A stretch of DNA of 44,666 bases from Flavobacterium sp. Sd200 (GCF_009826935.1 NZ_WUMN01000013.1:1-44666), one strand, 5' to 3'; shown: positions 8,451-15,785, counted from the first letter of the stretch. The notes: a model not told the origin generated them from the letters alone. Translations and numbers: made by a program.

Positions 8451-9533
8451 TTAAATTGTTTTTACGTTTTTAGTGGTGTAGTATTTTTTACGGAAGTAAA
8501 AGGCAAGGTTCACAAGGGCGATTAATGCAGGCACCTCCACAAGTGGGCCAATGACCCCTGCAAAAGCCTCGCCTGAATTGATACCGAATACCCCAATTGC
8601 TACTGCGATGGCCAGTTCAAAATTATTCCCGGTAGCTGTAAAGGCTATTGAGGTGGCACGGCTGTAATCTGCCCCAAAACCTTTCCCGATAAAGAAACTC
8701 AGTATGAACATCAGGGCAAAGTATATTACAAGGGGGATTGCGATGCGCACCACATCCAACGGTATCTGTACGATAAGCTGGCCTTTAAGGCTAAACATCA
8801 CTACAATAGTGAACAGCAGGGCAATAAGTGTAATAGGCGATATGAAGGGAATGTATTTGTCCTGATACCACGTTTCCCCCTTTAGCTTTATTAAGGCGTA
8901 ACGGCTTATAAAGCCCGCTGCAAAAGGAATTCCAAGGTATATCCCAACGCTTTTGGCAATTTCGCCAATGCCGATATTTACCGATAATCCGTCCATCCCA
9001 AACAAAGGAGGCAGTACTGTAATAAAAAAGTAAGCATATACGCTGTACAGCAGTACCTGAAAGATGCTATTTAGTGCAATAAGGCCAGCGGCATATTCAC
9101 GGTTCCCATCTGCCAGTTCATTCCATACTACCACCATTGCGATGCAACGTGCCAGGCCGATTAAGATAAGCCCTACCATGTAGGAGGGATGGTCGCCCAA
9201 AAGGGTAATAGCAAGGATAAACATAAGGACTGGCCCCACTACCCAATTCAGCAGGAGTGATGCGGTCAGCACTTTAGTATCCTTAAATACCTCGCCCATA
9301 TTCTCATATTTCACTTTTGCAAGCGGAGGGTACATCATTAGGATAAGCCCGATGGCTAAAGGTATATTTGTTGTACCGGTTGAATAGGAGTTAATAAATG
9401 TTGCCGATGATGGGATAAAATAACCCACGCCTACACCTATGGCCATCGCGAAAAAAATCCAAAGGGTAAGGTAACGGTCAAGGAAGCCCAGCTTTTTGCG
9501 CTCGGCTACAGGAAAACAATTGTTTACAGACAT
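8451..9533 (-). CDS. acr3: ACR3-family arsenite efflux permease
   Basis: 360-residue membrane protein of the bile/arsenite/riboflavin transporter superfamily with about ten hydrophobic segments, starting near 21-41 and ending near 325-347. The ACR3 signature GLARCIAMVVVWNELA carries the essential Cys130 (Cys129 of Alkaliphilus Acr3), and the second half contains TATGNNFELAIAVAIGVFG with the conserved Glu. It expels As(III), and sometimes Sb(III), using the proton motive force. Starts 14 nt after the arsM stop on the minus strand and belongs to the arsR-led operon. Confidence 0.95.
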   Translation of the reverse strand: MSVNNCFPVAERKKLGFLDRYLTLWIFFAMAIGVGVGYFIPSSATFINSYSTGTTNIPLAIGLILMMYPPLAKVKYENMGEVFKDTKVLTASLLLNWVVGPVLMFILAITLLGDHPSYMVGLILIGLARCIAMVVVWNELADGNREYAAGLIALNSIFQVLLYSVYAYFFITVLPPLFGMDGLSVNIGIGEIAKSVGIYLGIPFAAGFISRYALIKLKGETWYQDKYIPFISPITLIALLFTIVVMFSLKGQLIVQIPLDVVRIAIPLVIYFALMFILSFFIGKGFGADYSRATSIAFTATGNNFELAIAVAIGVFGINSGEAFAGVIGPLVEVPALIALVNLAFYFRKKYYTTKNVKTI

Positions 9534-9547
9534 AATAAGGTTAGGGA

Positions 9548-10396
9548 TTAATTACAGCATCCAGGTTCACAACAGGCATCAGTATCTTTTGGTTTTTCGG
9601 CATAAACGGTTATGCTAAAAATGCCAGCGCCATTGTCTTTGTATCCGGCCAGTTCATCACCGCTCAGGTGTTGCGCCAAAATATCATTGGGAATTGTAAT
9701 GCTTTTTTCTTTTTGGACACTTATGTCTACAAACCCATTGGCTTTTATCAGTTCTATGTAAGCTTGTTTTTGTATGGCACCTGAAACGCATCCGGCATAC
9801 ATTTCTGCACTTTCTTTAAGGGCGTCGGGTAATTCGCCGATTAGCACAACATCGGATATACTGAAGTGGCCACCGGGTTTAAGCACCCTGTAAATTTCTT
9901 TGATGACTGCATCTTTGTTGGGTACAAGGTTCAATACGCAATTGCTCACAATAACATCGGCAACATTAGCTGTTACAGGCATGTGTTCAATATCGCCATA
10001 GCGGAACTCAACATTATTGAAACCCAGTTTCTCGGCATTGGCACGCGCTTTATTAATCATAGCCTCGGTAAAGTCAACACCGATTACCTTGCCTGTTTCC
10101 CCTGTTTCCGCCCTTGCGATAAACGCATCATTTCCTGCGCCTGAACCCAGGTCGATTACTACATCACCTTTTTTAATTTTTGCAAACTGGGTAGGCAGCC
10201 CACATCCCAATCCAAGGTCAGCATCAGCATTGTAGCCCTCCAAATTCGTGTAATCATCACTCATAATGTTGTATACTTCGGTACTGCATCCTGTTGCACC
10301 ACAACATGAAGCCTGGTTGTCTTCCTTATCCTGCAAGGCGATTTCACTGTATTTGTTTCTAACCAGCTCTTTTAGGTCTTTTTCTGTATTTTCCAT
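9548..10396 (-). CDS. arsM: Arsenite S-adenosylmethionine methyltransferase
   Basis: 282-residue class I methyltransferase that converts As(III) to methylated arsenicals with SAM. The SAM-binding loop is VIDLGSGAGND (80-90). Cysteines expected for arsenic binding are present: Cys31/Cys32, Cys65 (GLGCGLP), Cys153 (VSNCVLNLVPN) and Cys203 (AGCVSGA), matching the four conserved Cys of characterised ArsM proteins. An extra Cys-rich tail (DACCEPGCCN) ends the protein. Volatile or oxidised methyl-arsenicals are the expected products. It follows arsR by 57 nt, with a second operator/promoter copy in the gap, and precedes acr3 by 14 nt. Confidence 0.94.
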   Translation of the reverse strand: MENTEKDLKELVRNKYSEIALQDKEDNQASCCGATGCSTEVYNIMSDDYTNLEGYNADADLGLGCGLPTQFAKIKKGDVVIDLGSGAGNDAFIARAETGETGKVIGVDFTEAMINKARANAEKLGFNNVEFRYGDIEHMPVTANVADVIVSNCVLNLVPNKDAVIKEIYRVLKPGGHFSISDVVLIGELPDALKESAEMYAGCVSGAIQKQAYIELIKANGFVDISVQKEKSITIPNDILAQHLSGDELAGYKDNGAGIFSITVYAEKPKDTDACCEPGCCN

Positions 10397-10418
10397 ATTT
10401 TGGAATTTAATTGTTTTA

Positions 10419-10434
10419 TTGCAATATTACGATT
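10419..10434 (-). promoter_or_regulatory. Second ArsR operator/-7 copy, upstream of arsM
   Basis: The 16-bp sequence TTGCAATATTACGATT is identical to the copy before arsR (10791-10806). On the minus strand it contains TAATATTG, one mismatch from TAnnTTTG, 22 nt before the arsM ATG. The centre AATATT is palindromic and the flanks partly so, as for ArsR/SmtB operators. It likely gives arsM and downstream genes an additional regulated promoter. Confidence 0.55.
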
Positions 10435-10453
10435 GATTTGGGTAAAAAAACAC

Positions 10454-10783
10454 CTAACAACAAGCATCAGGGTTTTTATACGAAGTAAACAGCCCGCCGA
10501 TTTCTTCCTGAAGCGTTGCCCACGCTTTGGGCTCTATACAATAACAAACGCTCACGCCTTCAATGGTGCCCTGTATCAGGCCAGCATTTTTTAACTCTTT
10601 AAGATGTTGCGATATGGTAGCCTGTGCAAGCCCAAGCTCATTTACTAAATCGCCACAGATACAGGCATTGGCTTTAATTATATATTGCAGTATGGCAATA
10701 CGCGCAGGGTGTGCGAGTGCTTTAAGCATTACTGCAAGCCTGTTCTGTTCTTCCGTGAATATTTCTGTCTTTGTTAATCCCAT
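10454..10783 (-). CDS. arsR: ArsR/SmtB-family metalloregulator
   Basis: 109-residue winged-helix repressor: LKALAHPARIAILQYI (21-36) and the recognition helix region LGLAQATISQHLKELKNAGLI (50-70). Cys41 and Cys43 in NACICGDL match the CxC arsenic site of classical ArsR (ELCVCDL); further pairs are Cys80/Cys82 and the terminal Cys108/Cys109. It would repress the operon and release DNA when As(III) binds. First gene of the operon, preceded by a well-formed promoter overlapping its probable operator. Its last residues DACC also occur in the ArsM tail. Confidence 0.93.
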   Translation of the reverse strand: MGLTKTEIFTEEQNRLAVMLKALAHPARIAILQYIIKANACICGDLVNELGLAQATISQHLKELKNAGLIQGTIEGVSVCYCIEPKAWATLQEEIGGLFTSYKNPDACC

Positions 10784-10790
10784 AATTATA

Positions 10791-10823
10791 TTGCAATATT
10801 ACGATTAATTTTGTTGCTACCAA
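10791..10823 (-). promoter_or_regulatory. arsR promoter with overlapping ArsR operator
   Basis: Minus strand: TTG (10821-10823), 19-nt spacer, TAATATTG (10794-10801), one base off the Bacteroidota TTG/TAnnTTTG promoter. The 16-bp sequence at 10791-10806, centred on AATATT, recurs exactly before arsM, so a repressor bound here would cover the -7 element. The arsR ATG is 11 nt downstream of the -7. Confidence 0.6.
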
Positions 10824-10852
10824 TTTTTAGGCTATTTTTTTAAGAAAAAAAA

Positions 10853-11602
10853 TCAAGGTTGAATCCTGAAGTGTTTGTGCTTGTCTTGTATCGGGCGGTA
10901 TTTAGTACCTGGATTGTCCTTATTTGCAGGGAAATAACTACGGAGGGTCTGCTGGTTAATATCCTCATCACCATGTTGGAAGTATCTGCATATCAACTTT
11001 ACCCATACCATCTCAGTAGAAGGCCGTAACAGCCGCACGCCATCTTTATCAGGAAGCCTGAGTTCACCAAGTTGCTGTATAACATCGACAAGTGTGTAGA
11101 GGTAGCCCTTTGTAATGCGGATTTTTTGGTCGGTCTCAAATACCTTCATGTCTTTGAGAAGCTGTTCCTTTAGCGCAAGCTGCTTTTTAAGCTCATTAAT
11201 TTCAGAATTATATCGGGTAATGGTAATGTCTACAGGGTCAAGGTATCCATAGGCATTTATGGATATAAGATAATCCCGGAATACGCGCAGCATTTTAAGG
11301 TTAGCCCGGTTACGTCCGTGATTACGGGAAAAAGGCGATTCTTTTCTGAGGGCTTCTATATGGTCGGCTACAATTTCACGCACATGGGTATAAAACTCTG
11401 CTTCGGTACATTTACCGTTACTTACAGCGTATTTTAAATGATAGCCATAAAACGCTTCCTGTTCATCGTTGCCTATCTGATATAACCTTGCCAGGAAATG
11501 GTTATCATCATATAAGTTCCAAAAGCCTACCGGGCTGCCAATATCATAGCGGTGTTGCCTTTTCCTGAATGGACGGCGCATTTTGAAATAGGTATCTTTC
11601 AT
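10853..11602 (-). CDS. RteC domain-containing protein
   Basis: 249 residues resembling RteC, the regulator of excision found in Bacteroidota conjugative transposons. The N-terminal half has a coiled-coil-prone part (YNSEINELKKQLALKEQLLK near 129-148). The C-terminal half has the RteC-like ITKGYLYTLVDVIQQLGELR and a segment reading WVKLICRYFQHGDEDINQ, then Phe-Pro-Ala-Asn. It is a predicted soluble, basic protein. In CTnDOT, RteC activates excision genes; whether this one does is unknown. It sits between the arsenic operon and the integrase on the same strand, 157 nt from the integrase, supporting a mobile-element context. Confidence 0.72.
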   Translation of the reverse strand: MKDTYFKMRRPFRKRQHRYDIGSPVGFWNLYDDNHFLARLYQIGNDEQEAFYGYHLKYAVSNGKCTEAEFYTHVREIVADHIEALRKESPFSRNHGRNRANLKMLRVFRDYLISINAYGYLDPVDITITRYNSEINELKKQLALKEQLLKDMKVFETDQKIRITKGYLYTLVDVIQQLGELRLPDKDGVRLLRPSTEMVWVKLICRYFQHGDEDINQQTLRSYFPANKDNPGTKYRPIQDKHKHFRIQP

Positions 11603-11635
11603 AGCAATTACTTTTAGAAATTTACACTAATGCAA

Positions 11636-11661
11636 AGAGGCAGCCATAAAAGACTGCCTCT
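11636..11661. terminator. Hairpin between integrase and rteC-like gene
   Basis: Perfect 8-bp inverted repeat AGAGGCAG (11636-11643) / CTGCCTCT (11654-11661), 10-nt loop. On the minus strand the stem is followed by TTTGC, a weak U-run, so it may be a terminator for the integrase transcript. Confidence 0.4.
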
Positions 11662-11713
11662 AACAAAGGTACGAAATTATTTTCCTGTGAATTGGGCAGA
11701 CGGTGTCTGACCT

Positions 11714-11748
11714 TTTGAAAAGCGCAGACACTGTCTGCGCTTTTCAAA
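11714..11748. terminator. 35-bp near-perfect palindrome downstream of the integrase
   Basis: Two 17-bp arms (11714-11730 and 11732-11748) are exact reverse complements around one central C. As RNA this gives a very stable stem ending in CUUUUCAAA on the minus strand, consistent with an integrase terminator. Its core, GCAGAC then TGTCTG (11724-11737), recurs as an inverted-repeat core 28 bp to the left (11696-11709). That makes a recombinase or excisionase recognition role also possible. Confidence 0.5.
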
Positions 11749-11759
11749 TAAGTGTCTTC

Positions 11760-12995
11760 CTATCCTAAAGCGACGTTCAGCCGTTCTTGTAGCCTTCCCA
11801 TATCTTCACTCAATTTACTTTCAACAACCTTGGCATAAATCTGTGTAGTCCGGATACTGGTATGCCCAAGCATCTTGGAGACACTTTCAATCGGTACGCC
11901 GTTGCTCAGGGTAACGGTTGTTGCAAATGTATGGCGGGCAATATGAAACGTCAGTGTTTTGGTTATACCACATACATCTGCAATCTCTTTCAGGTAACCA
12001 TTCATGCGTTGGTTAGAGATTACAGGAAATACGGTACTGCTGTACTGTGCCCGTGGGTCATCTTTATATTTATCGACTAATACTTTTGCCTGTGGTAACA
12101 GCGGTACACGGACACTCGTATCTGTTTTAACCCTGCTGGTTGACAGCCAAAGTCCACCGTCAATACCTTTGATGATATTTTCTTTGGTGAGCTGTGTCAT
12201 GTCAATGTAGGCAAGGCCAGTATAGCAGCTAAACAAGAACATATCACGCACATGCTCCAGCCTGTCAATTTTAAATTCCTTGTTCGCAAGGCTTGCAAGT
12301 TCTTCTGCATTCAGGCACTGGCGTTCCACTTTATCAAAGTGCTTTTTAAAACTGGCAAAAGGGTCTTTAGGCAGCCAGTCTAAAGTGATGGCAAGGTTTA
12401 CCATCTTGCGCAGTCTCTCAATGTGTTTCATAATTCCATTGTTGTTAAGGGGCTTTTGATGGTCTTGGGGTATGTAGGTAGCGAGATAGCTCTCAAAGTC
12501 CATTACAAAGCGGTAATTGAGTTCTGCAAGGGCAATATCATTCCGCTTGTACTTATCCTTGAGGAACTTTTCAATATACCTTTGTGTAGTATGGTAATTC
12601 TTCATCGTACCGGGCGCAAGCTTATGAGCTGCCTCCTGATTGTGGTAGGCTATGAGTTTACCAAGTGTCATCGTTTCTTCACCACCACCTATAAACAAGG
12701 ATTTTACCGTATCTACAGTGACGGTCTTGCGCTGCTGCACCAAATCATTATAGCCGTCGGCTATAATAGTGCGTACACGTTCAATGTGGCTATTGAGTTT
12801 TATAATCTCTTCACGCTTACCTTTTGCTCGTCCCTTTACATCATCCCAATCTTTAGGCTGTACCTTTTGTTTAAGGGAGATTTCAGACCTTCTTCCATTT
12901 ACCGTTATGCGGGCATAGACGGTCGCTTTTTCATTCTTTTGCTGCTTAGGCATCCTGATAACGAACTGGATACCAAATGTGTTCTTGCTTTTCAT
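11760..12995 (-). CDS. Tyrosine-type site-specific integrase (IntDOT-like)
   Basis: About 411 residues from the ATG at 12995; an upstream GTG at 13055 would add 20 residues but MKSKNTFG is the usual type of N-terminus. Order: N-terminal arm-binding domain (KKNEKATVYARITVNGRRSE-like beta region, written here from QQKNEKATV), SAM-like core-binding domain around 115-210, and catalytic domain. Catalytic motifs: HIARHTFA (His-x-x-Arg), LGHTSIRTTQIYAKV with the nucleophilic Tyr. The box I position reads CYTGLAYID, so the usual first Arg is absent, as in IntDOT of CTnDOT. It integrates and excises the element. Located 240 nt from a tRNA-Pro gene, a common target site. Confidence 0.9.
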   Translation of the reverse strand: MKSKNTFGIQFVIRMPKQQKNEKATVYARITVNGRRSEISLKQKVQPKDWDDVKGRAKGKREEIIKLNSHIERVRTIIADGYNDLVQQRKTVTVDTVKSLFIGGGEETMTLGKLIAYHNQEAAHKLAPGTMKNYHTTQRYIEKFLKDKYKRNDIALAELNYRFVMDFESYLATYIPQDHQKPLNNNGIMKHIERLRKMVNLAITLDWLPKDPFASFKKHFDKVERQCLNAEELASLANKEFKIDRLEHVRDMFLFSCYTGLAYIDMTQLTKENIIKGIDGGLWLSTSRVKTDTSVRVPLLPQAKVLVDKYKDDPRAQYSSTVFPVISNQRMNGYLKEIADVCGITKTLTFHIARHTFATTVTLSNGVPIESVSKMLGHTSIRTTQIYAKVVESKLSEDMGRLQERLNVALG

Positions 12996-13237
12996 ACCAA
13001 ATACATTTTGGGTTAAACTGATACATTTTGCCCGAACCTGCTCAAAAGTGCTCACAGAAAGCGGATAAAAAGGGTATCAAACCGTAACAAAAAGCATTGA
13101 AATAATCGACACAATAACCTGTAATACAATTATTTAACTGCTAATAGGTGAGTAAATTTAAAACTTCAAATTCGCTCACGCAATTGCTCACATTCAGATT
13201 GATATTCTTTGGTATTTACTGGTATGGAATAAAAACA

Positions 13238-13272
13238 AAAAACCCGCAAATACTGATGATTTGCGGGTTTTT
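13238..13272. terminator. Bidirectional terminator after the tRNA genes
   Basis: 13-bp stem AAAAACCCGCAAA (13238-13250) / TTTGCGGGTTTTT (13260-13272) with a 9-nt loop. It can end the minus-strand tRNA transcript and shields the integrase gene from it. Confidence 0.8.
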
Positions 13273-13295
13273 GACTGCCATTGAAGGCTTTTTAG

Positions 13296-13370
13296 TCGGG
13301 GTGGCAGGATTCGAACCTGCGACCTCCTGGTCCCAAACCAGGCGCGATGACCGGGCTACGCTACACCCCG
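13296..13370 (-). tRNA. tRNA-Pro (anticodon TGG)
   Basis: Cloverleaf visible on the minus strand: acceptor stem CGGGGTG/CACCCCG, anticodon stem CCTGG with loop TTTGGGA (anticodon TGG), T-arm GGTTCGAATCC, discriminator A. CCA is not encoded. It is 8 nt downstream of tRNA-Ser and probably in one transcript. Its 3' end faces the integrase, so it is a candidate attachment site. Confidence 0.95.
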
Positions 13371-13378
13371 AAAAGAAG

Positions 13379-13462
13379 CGGAGAGACAGGGACTCGAACC
13401 CTGGCGACGATTACTCGTCGACAGATTAGCAATCTGCTCCGTTACCACTCCGGCACCTCTCC
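13379..13462 (-). tRNA. tRNA-Ser (anticodon GCT)
   Basis: Minus-strand cloverleaf: acceptor stem GGAGAGG/TCTCTCC (one G-U), anticodon stem CAGAT/ATCTG with loop TGCTA centred on GCT, a variable arm (CGACGAGTAATCGTCG) typical of class II tRNA-Ser, and T-arm GGTTCGAGTCC. CCA not encoded. Confidence 0.95.
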
Positions 13463-13502
13463 TCCTTTATTTTGCATCGGGGTTAATCCCTTTTTGCGGT
13501 TG

Positions 13503-13534
13503 CAAATGTAATGCATTTATTTAATTGTTTGCAA
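13503..13534 (-). promoter_or_regulatory. Promoter of the tRNA-Ser/tRNA-Pro transcript
   Basis: Minus strand: TTG (13532-13534), 21-nt spacer, TACATTTG (13503-13510), an exact TAnnTTTG match, about 40 nt before the tRNA-Ser 5' end. Confidence 0.6.
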
Positions 13535-13613
13535 CTATTTTTAAAGGTTTTTTACTTTTTTTTGTATCTAATTTTAAAAGTATTTAACAATCAGTTAACT
13601 ACAGTGTTTAAAA

Positions 13614-14186
13614 TTATTGTATGCATTTCAATGTATTTATAAAATACTGCTCAGGATAATATTTTTGTCCCATACTTTCGCTTTGAAGCTCTTTTTTGAT
13701 GTTATAATCTATAGTTTCGGTAGCATATTTTACCCTTATAAAGCTAATGGCCGATTTGTCAAGGTCTTCAAAAGAGTTTTTGGTAAACAAAAAGCTTCCT
13801 GTCAGTACTCTTATATTGTTTTGCTCATTGCTGTCATACATAAGGCTGCCACAAACTTCTTCACTCGCACTAATAAGAGTAACTATTTTTCCGTTGGCAA
13901 GTTGTATAAAAATTCTTGAGGCCTTATCGATACACTGCACTTTAGGGAAATCTTTTCCTTTAGCCAGCAATTGAAAATTAAGTACTGGCACTCCCTGAGT
14001 GTTGGAGAGCGAAAAGAAAACAAATTGAGAGTTACCGGCAAAAACCTTTTCATGCATCAGGTATTCGCGCGTAGTTTTTATTTCCTGGCCGTCTTCTTTA
14101 TCGGTAACTGTATATTTACACTCGTCTTCCTGTGCACTAAGGGTTAGTGTTAGCCCCATTATGAGGGCAACAAAAAATGATTTCAT
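13614..14186 (-). CDS. Small exported protein of unknown function
   Basis: 190 residues with a clear signal peptide (KSFFVALIMGLTLTLSAQ, cleavage after SAQ near residue 19). The mature part has four cysteines (CKYTV near 23, QCID near 95, EVCG near 122, LKCIQ at the end), compatible with disulfides. Secondary structure reads mostly as beta strands. No family recognised; likely a periplasmic or surface protein of Flavobacteriaceae. Single gene, with a good -7 element upstream and divergent from the sugar dehydrogenase. Confidence 0.75.
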   Translation of the reverse strand: MKSFFVALIMGLTLTLSAQEDECKYTVTDKEDGQEIKTTREYLMHEKVFAGNSQFVFFSLSNTQGVPVLNFQLLAKGKDFPKVQCIDKASRIFIQLANGKIVTLISASEEVCGSLMYDSNEQNNIRVLTGSFLFTKNSFEDLDKSAISFIRVKYATETIDYNIKKELQSESMGQKYYPEQYFINTLKCIQ

Positions 14187-14211
14187 TAATTTACTATTAT
14201 AAAACTGAGCC

Positions 14212-14219
14212 CAAATATA
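14212..14219 (-). promoter_or_regulatory. -7 element for the exported protein gene
   Basis: Minus strand TATATTTG, an exact TAnnTTTG match, 25 nt before the ATG. A -33 TTG is not obvious. Confidence 0.4.
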
Positions 14220-14280
14220 AATAAATTTAACTAAGCCTCGCTTAAAGATTCATTATCTGTAATAATACAGATTGATAATT

Positions 14281-14309
14281 TTGGGAACCATAAAAAAATG
14301 GTAGTTTAG
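14281..14309 (+). promoter_or_regulatory. Candidate promoter of the sugar dehydrogenase gene
   Basis: TTG (14281-14283), 18-nt spacer, TAGTTTAG (14302-14309), one base from TAnnTTTG, 20 nt before the ATG. Confidence 0.35.
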
Positions 14310-14329
14310 CAACAAATATTTCTCCCACC

Positions 14330-15763
14330 ATGAAAAAAGTTCCTTTTGTTGCATTGTTGCTCGCTGTGGGCACTATAGTTCATTTTAGTTTTAAAAGCTC
14401 TAATGATTATAAGCCTGTAGTAAACGACGTTGTTGCAGTTGTCAAAACCCCTGCCGAAAATTATGCTAATTACTGCGCTGGCTGTCATGGCGAAAAAATG
14501 GATGCATTTACCGACAGGCAATGGAAACACGGCAATAAGCTTGAAGATCTGATTAAGGCTATTAAAATTGGTTATGCAGATGAAGGCATGCCGGGCTTTA
14601 GTAAAGCGTTTACCGATACCGAGATCAAAGAACTGTCGGAATACATTCTTAAAGGGATAAAAAATGTAGAAGCATATAATTTTGACAATGCACCTGTAGG
14701 TAATGTATTTAAAAGCGATAAACTTACAGTAAAGACAGAGGAAGTAGCAACCGGTATAGATGTGCCCTGGGGTATTGCTTTTTTACCCGGAGATGAGCTG
14801 CTGGTAACCAACCGCAATGGAGAGCTTTATCGTGTTAAGGATAAAAAGAAAACAGCCATAGCGGGTGTACCGCAGGTTTTGGCGGAAGGACAGGGAGGAT
14901 TGCTTGATGTTGTTCAACATCCTGATTATAAGAATAACAGCTTTATTTACATAAGCTACTCTAAGCCTAAAAAAGAGAATGGCAAAACCCTTGCAACTAC
15001 AGCCGTAATGCGTGCAAAACTTAAAGGCAACCAACTTACAGACCAAACTGTAGTGTTTGAGGCATTGCCCTATGCGTCTACAAGGCATCATTATGGCAGC
15101 CGTTTAGTGTTCGATGCTAAAGGTTTTCTGTTTATATCGGTAGGCGAGAGGGGCAACGAAAAGCAAAATCCGCAAAGCCTTGACAATAACCAGTTAGGTA
15201 AAATTCACCGTATAAAAGACGACGGAAGCATACCTGCTGATAATCCGTTTAAAGACAAAACGGGTAAGCCTACAACACTTTATACCTATGGCAACCGCAA
15301 TCCGCAGGGGTTGGCTATACATCCTGCAACAGGTGTGCTATGGGAAAATGAGCATGGTCCGCGCGGAGGAGATGAAATAAATATTATACAGCCGGGCATT
15401 AACTACGGTTGGCCTGTTACCAGCTATGGAATTAATTATGACGGAAATATAATTACCGATAAGACCACTGCTCCCGGCATAAAGGATCCTGAGTTGTATT
15501 GGCTGCCTTCTATAGGGCCGTCTGGTATGGCGTTTGTAACCGGAGATGTTTACAAACCATGGAAAGGCGCAGTTTTAATAGGTTCGCTAAGGTTTAAATA
15601 TTTAAACCTGTGCTATCTTGACGGTAACAAAATTACGGGGCAGGAAAAACTGCTTAAAAACATTGGCCGCCTGCGCGATGTAAGGGTAGGGCCGGATGGC
15701 TATATTTATGTTGCAGTAGAAAAACCTGCGGCAGCAGTGTATAGGCTGGTTCCTGTAGAATAA
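14330..15763 (+). CDS. Cytochrome c / PQQ-type sugar dehydrogenase fusion
   Basis: 477 residues. An N-terminal signal or anchor segment (about 5-21) is followed by a c-type cytochrome domain with Cys49-x-x-Cys52-His53 (CAGCH) and a likely axial Met87 in DEGMPGF. From about 130 to the end lies a six-bladed propeller of the glucose/sorbosone dehydrogenase (GSDH) family: VPWGIAFLPGDELLVTNRNG, HHYGSRLVFDAKG, YGNRNPQGLAIHP and ENEHGPRGGDEINI, the last two holding family-typical PQQ/Ca-site residues. It probably oxidises an aldose in the periplasm and passes electrons to its own heme and then the respiratory chain. The substrate is not known. Its promoter is separate from that of the next gene. Confidence 0.9.
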   Translation: MKKVPFVALLLAVGTIVHFSFKSSNDYKPVVNDVVAVVKTPAENYANYCAGCHGEKMDAFTDRQWKHGNKLEDLIKAIKIGYADEGMPGFSKAFTDTEIKELSEYILKGIKNVEAYNFDNAPVGNVFKSDKLTVKTEEVATGIDVPWGIAFLPGDELLVTNRNGELYRVKDKKKTAIAGVPQVLAEGQGGLLDVVQHPDYKNNSFIYISYSKPKKENGKTLATTAVMRAKLKGNQLTDQTVVFEALPYASTRHHYGSRLVFDAKGFLFISVGERGNEKQNPQSLDNNQLGKIHRIKDDGSIPADNPFKDKTGKPTTLYTYGNRNPQGLAIHPATGVLWENEHGPRGGDEINIIQPGINYGWPVTSYGINYDGNIITDKTTAPGIKDPELYWLPSIGPSGMAFVTGDVYKPWKGAVLIGSLRFKYLNLCYLDGNKITGQEKLLKNIGRLRDVRVGPDGYIYVAVEKPAAAVYRLVPVE

Positions 15764-15785
15764 TTTTTTATGCAGAATAATTTAC

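Larger units (their letters stand above)
1..13235. mobile_element. Part of an integrative metal/arsenic resistance element
   Basis: Inferred as one end of an integrative element. The stretch holds a metal efflux cluster, an arsenic operon, an RteC-like gene and a Bacteroidota-type tyrosine integrase. The integrase is the last gene before a tRNA-Ser/tRNA-Pro pair, and housekeeping genes begin right after the tRNAs. Coding sequence here reads visibly richer in G and C than the A/T-rich genes beyond 13.5 kb. The left boundary is outside the window, so neither the element's length nor its attachment repeats can be defined. No conjugation (tra/mob) genes are visible, so it could be a mobilizable or genomic-island type, or only the cargo end of a larger element. 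The right boundary at about 13.2 kb is an estimate from the integrase start and the tRNA terminator. Confidence 0.5.

Noticed and set aside
12423..13016. 197-codon ORF opposite the integrase
   Set aside because: Lies wholly antisense to an intact integrase and has no protein-like features.
13148..13429. Plus-strand ORF of 93 codons across the tRNA genes
   Set aside because: It is the antisense reading of tRNA-Pro and tRNA-Ser; its GFEPATSWSQ and RDSNPG strings are the usual artefact of translating tRNA complements.
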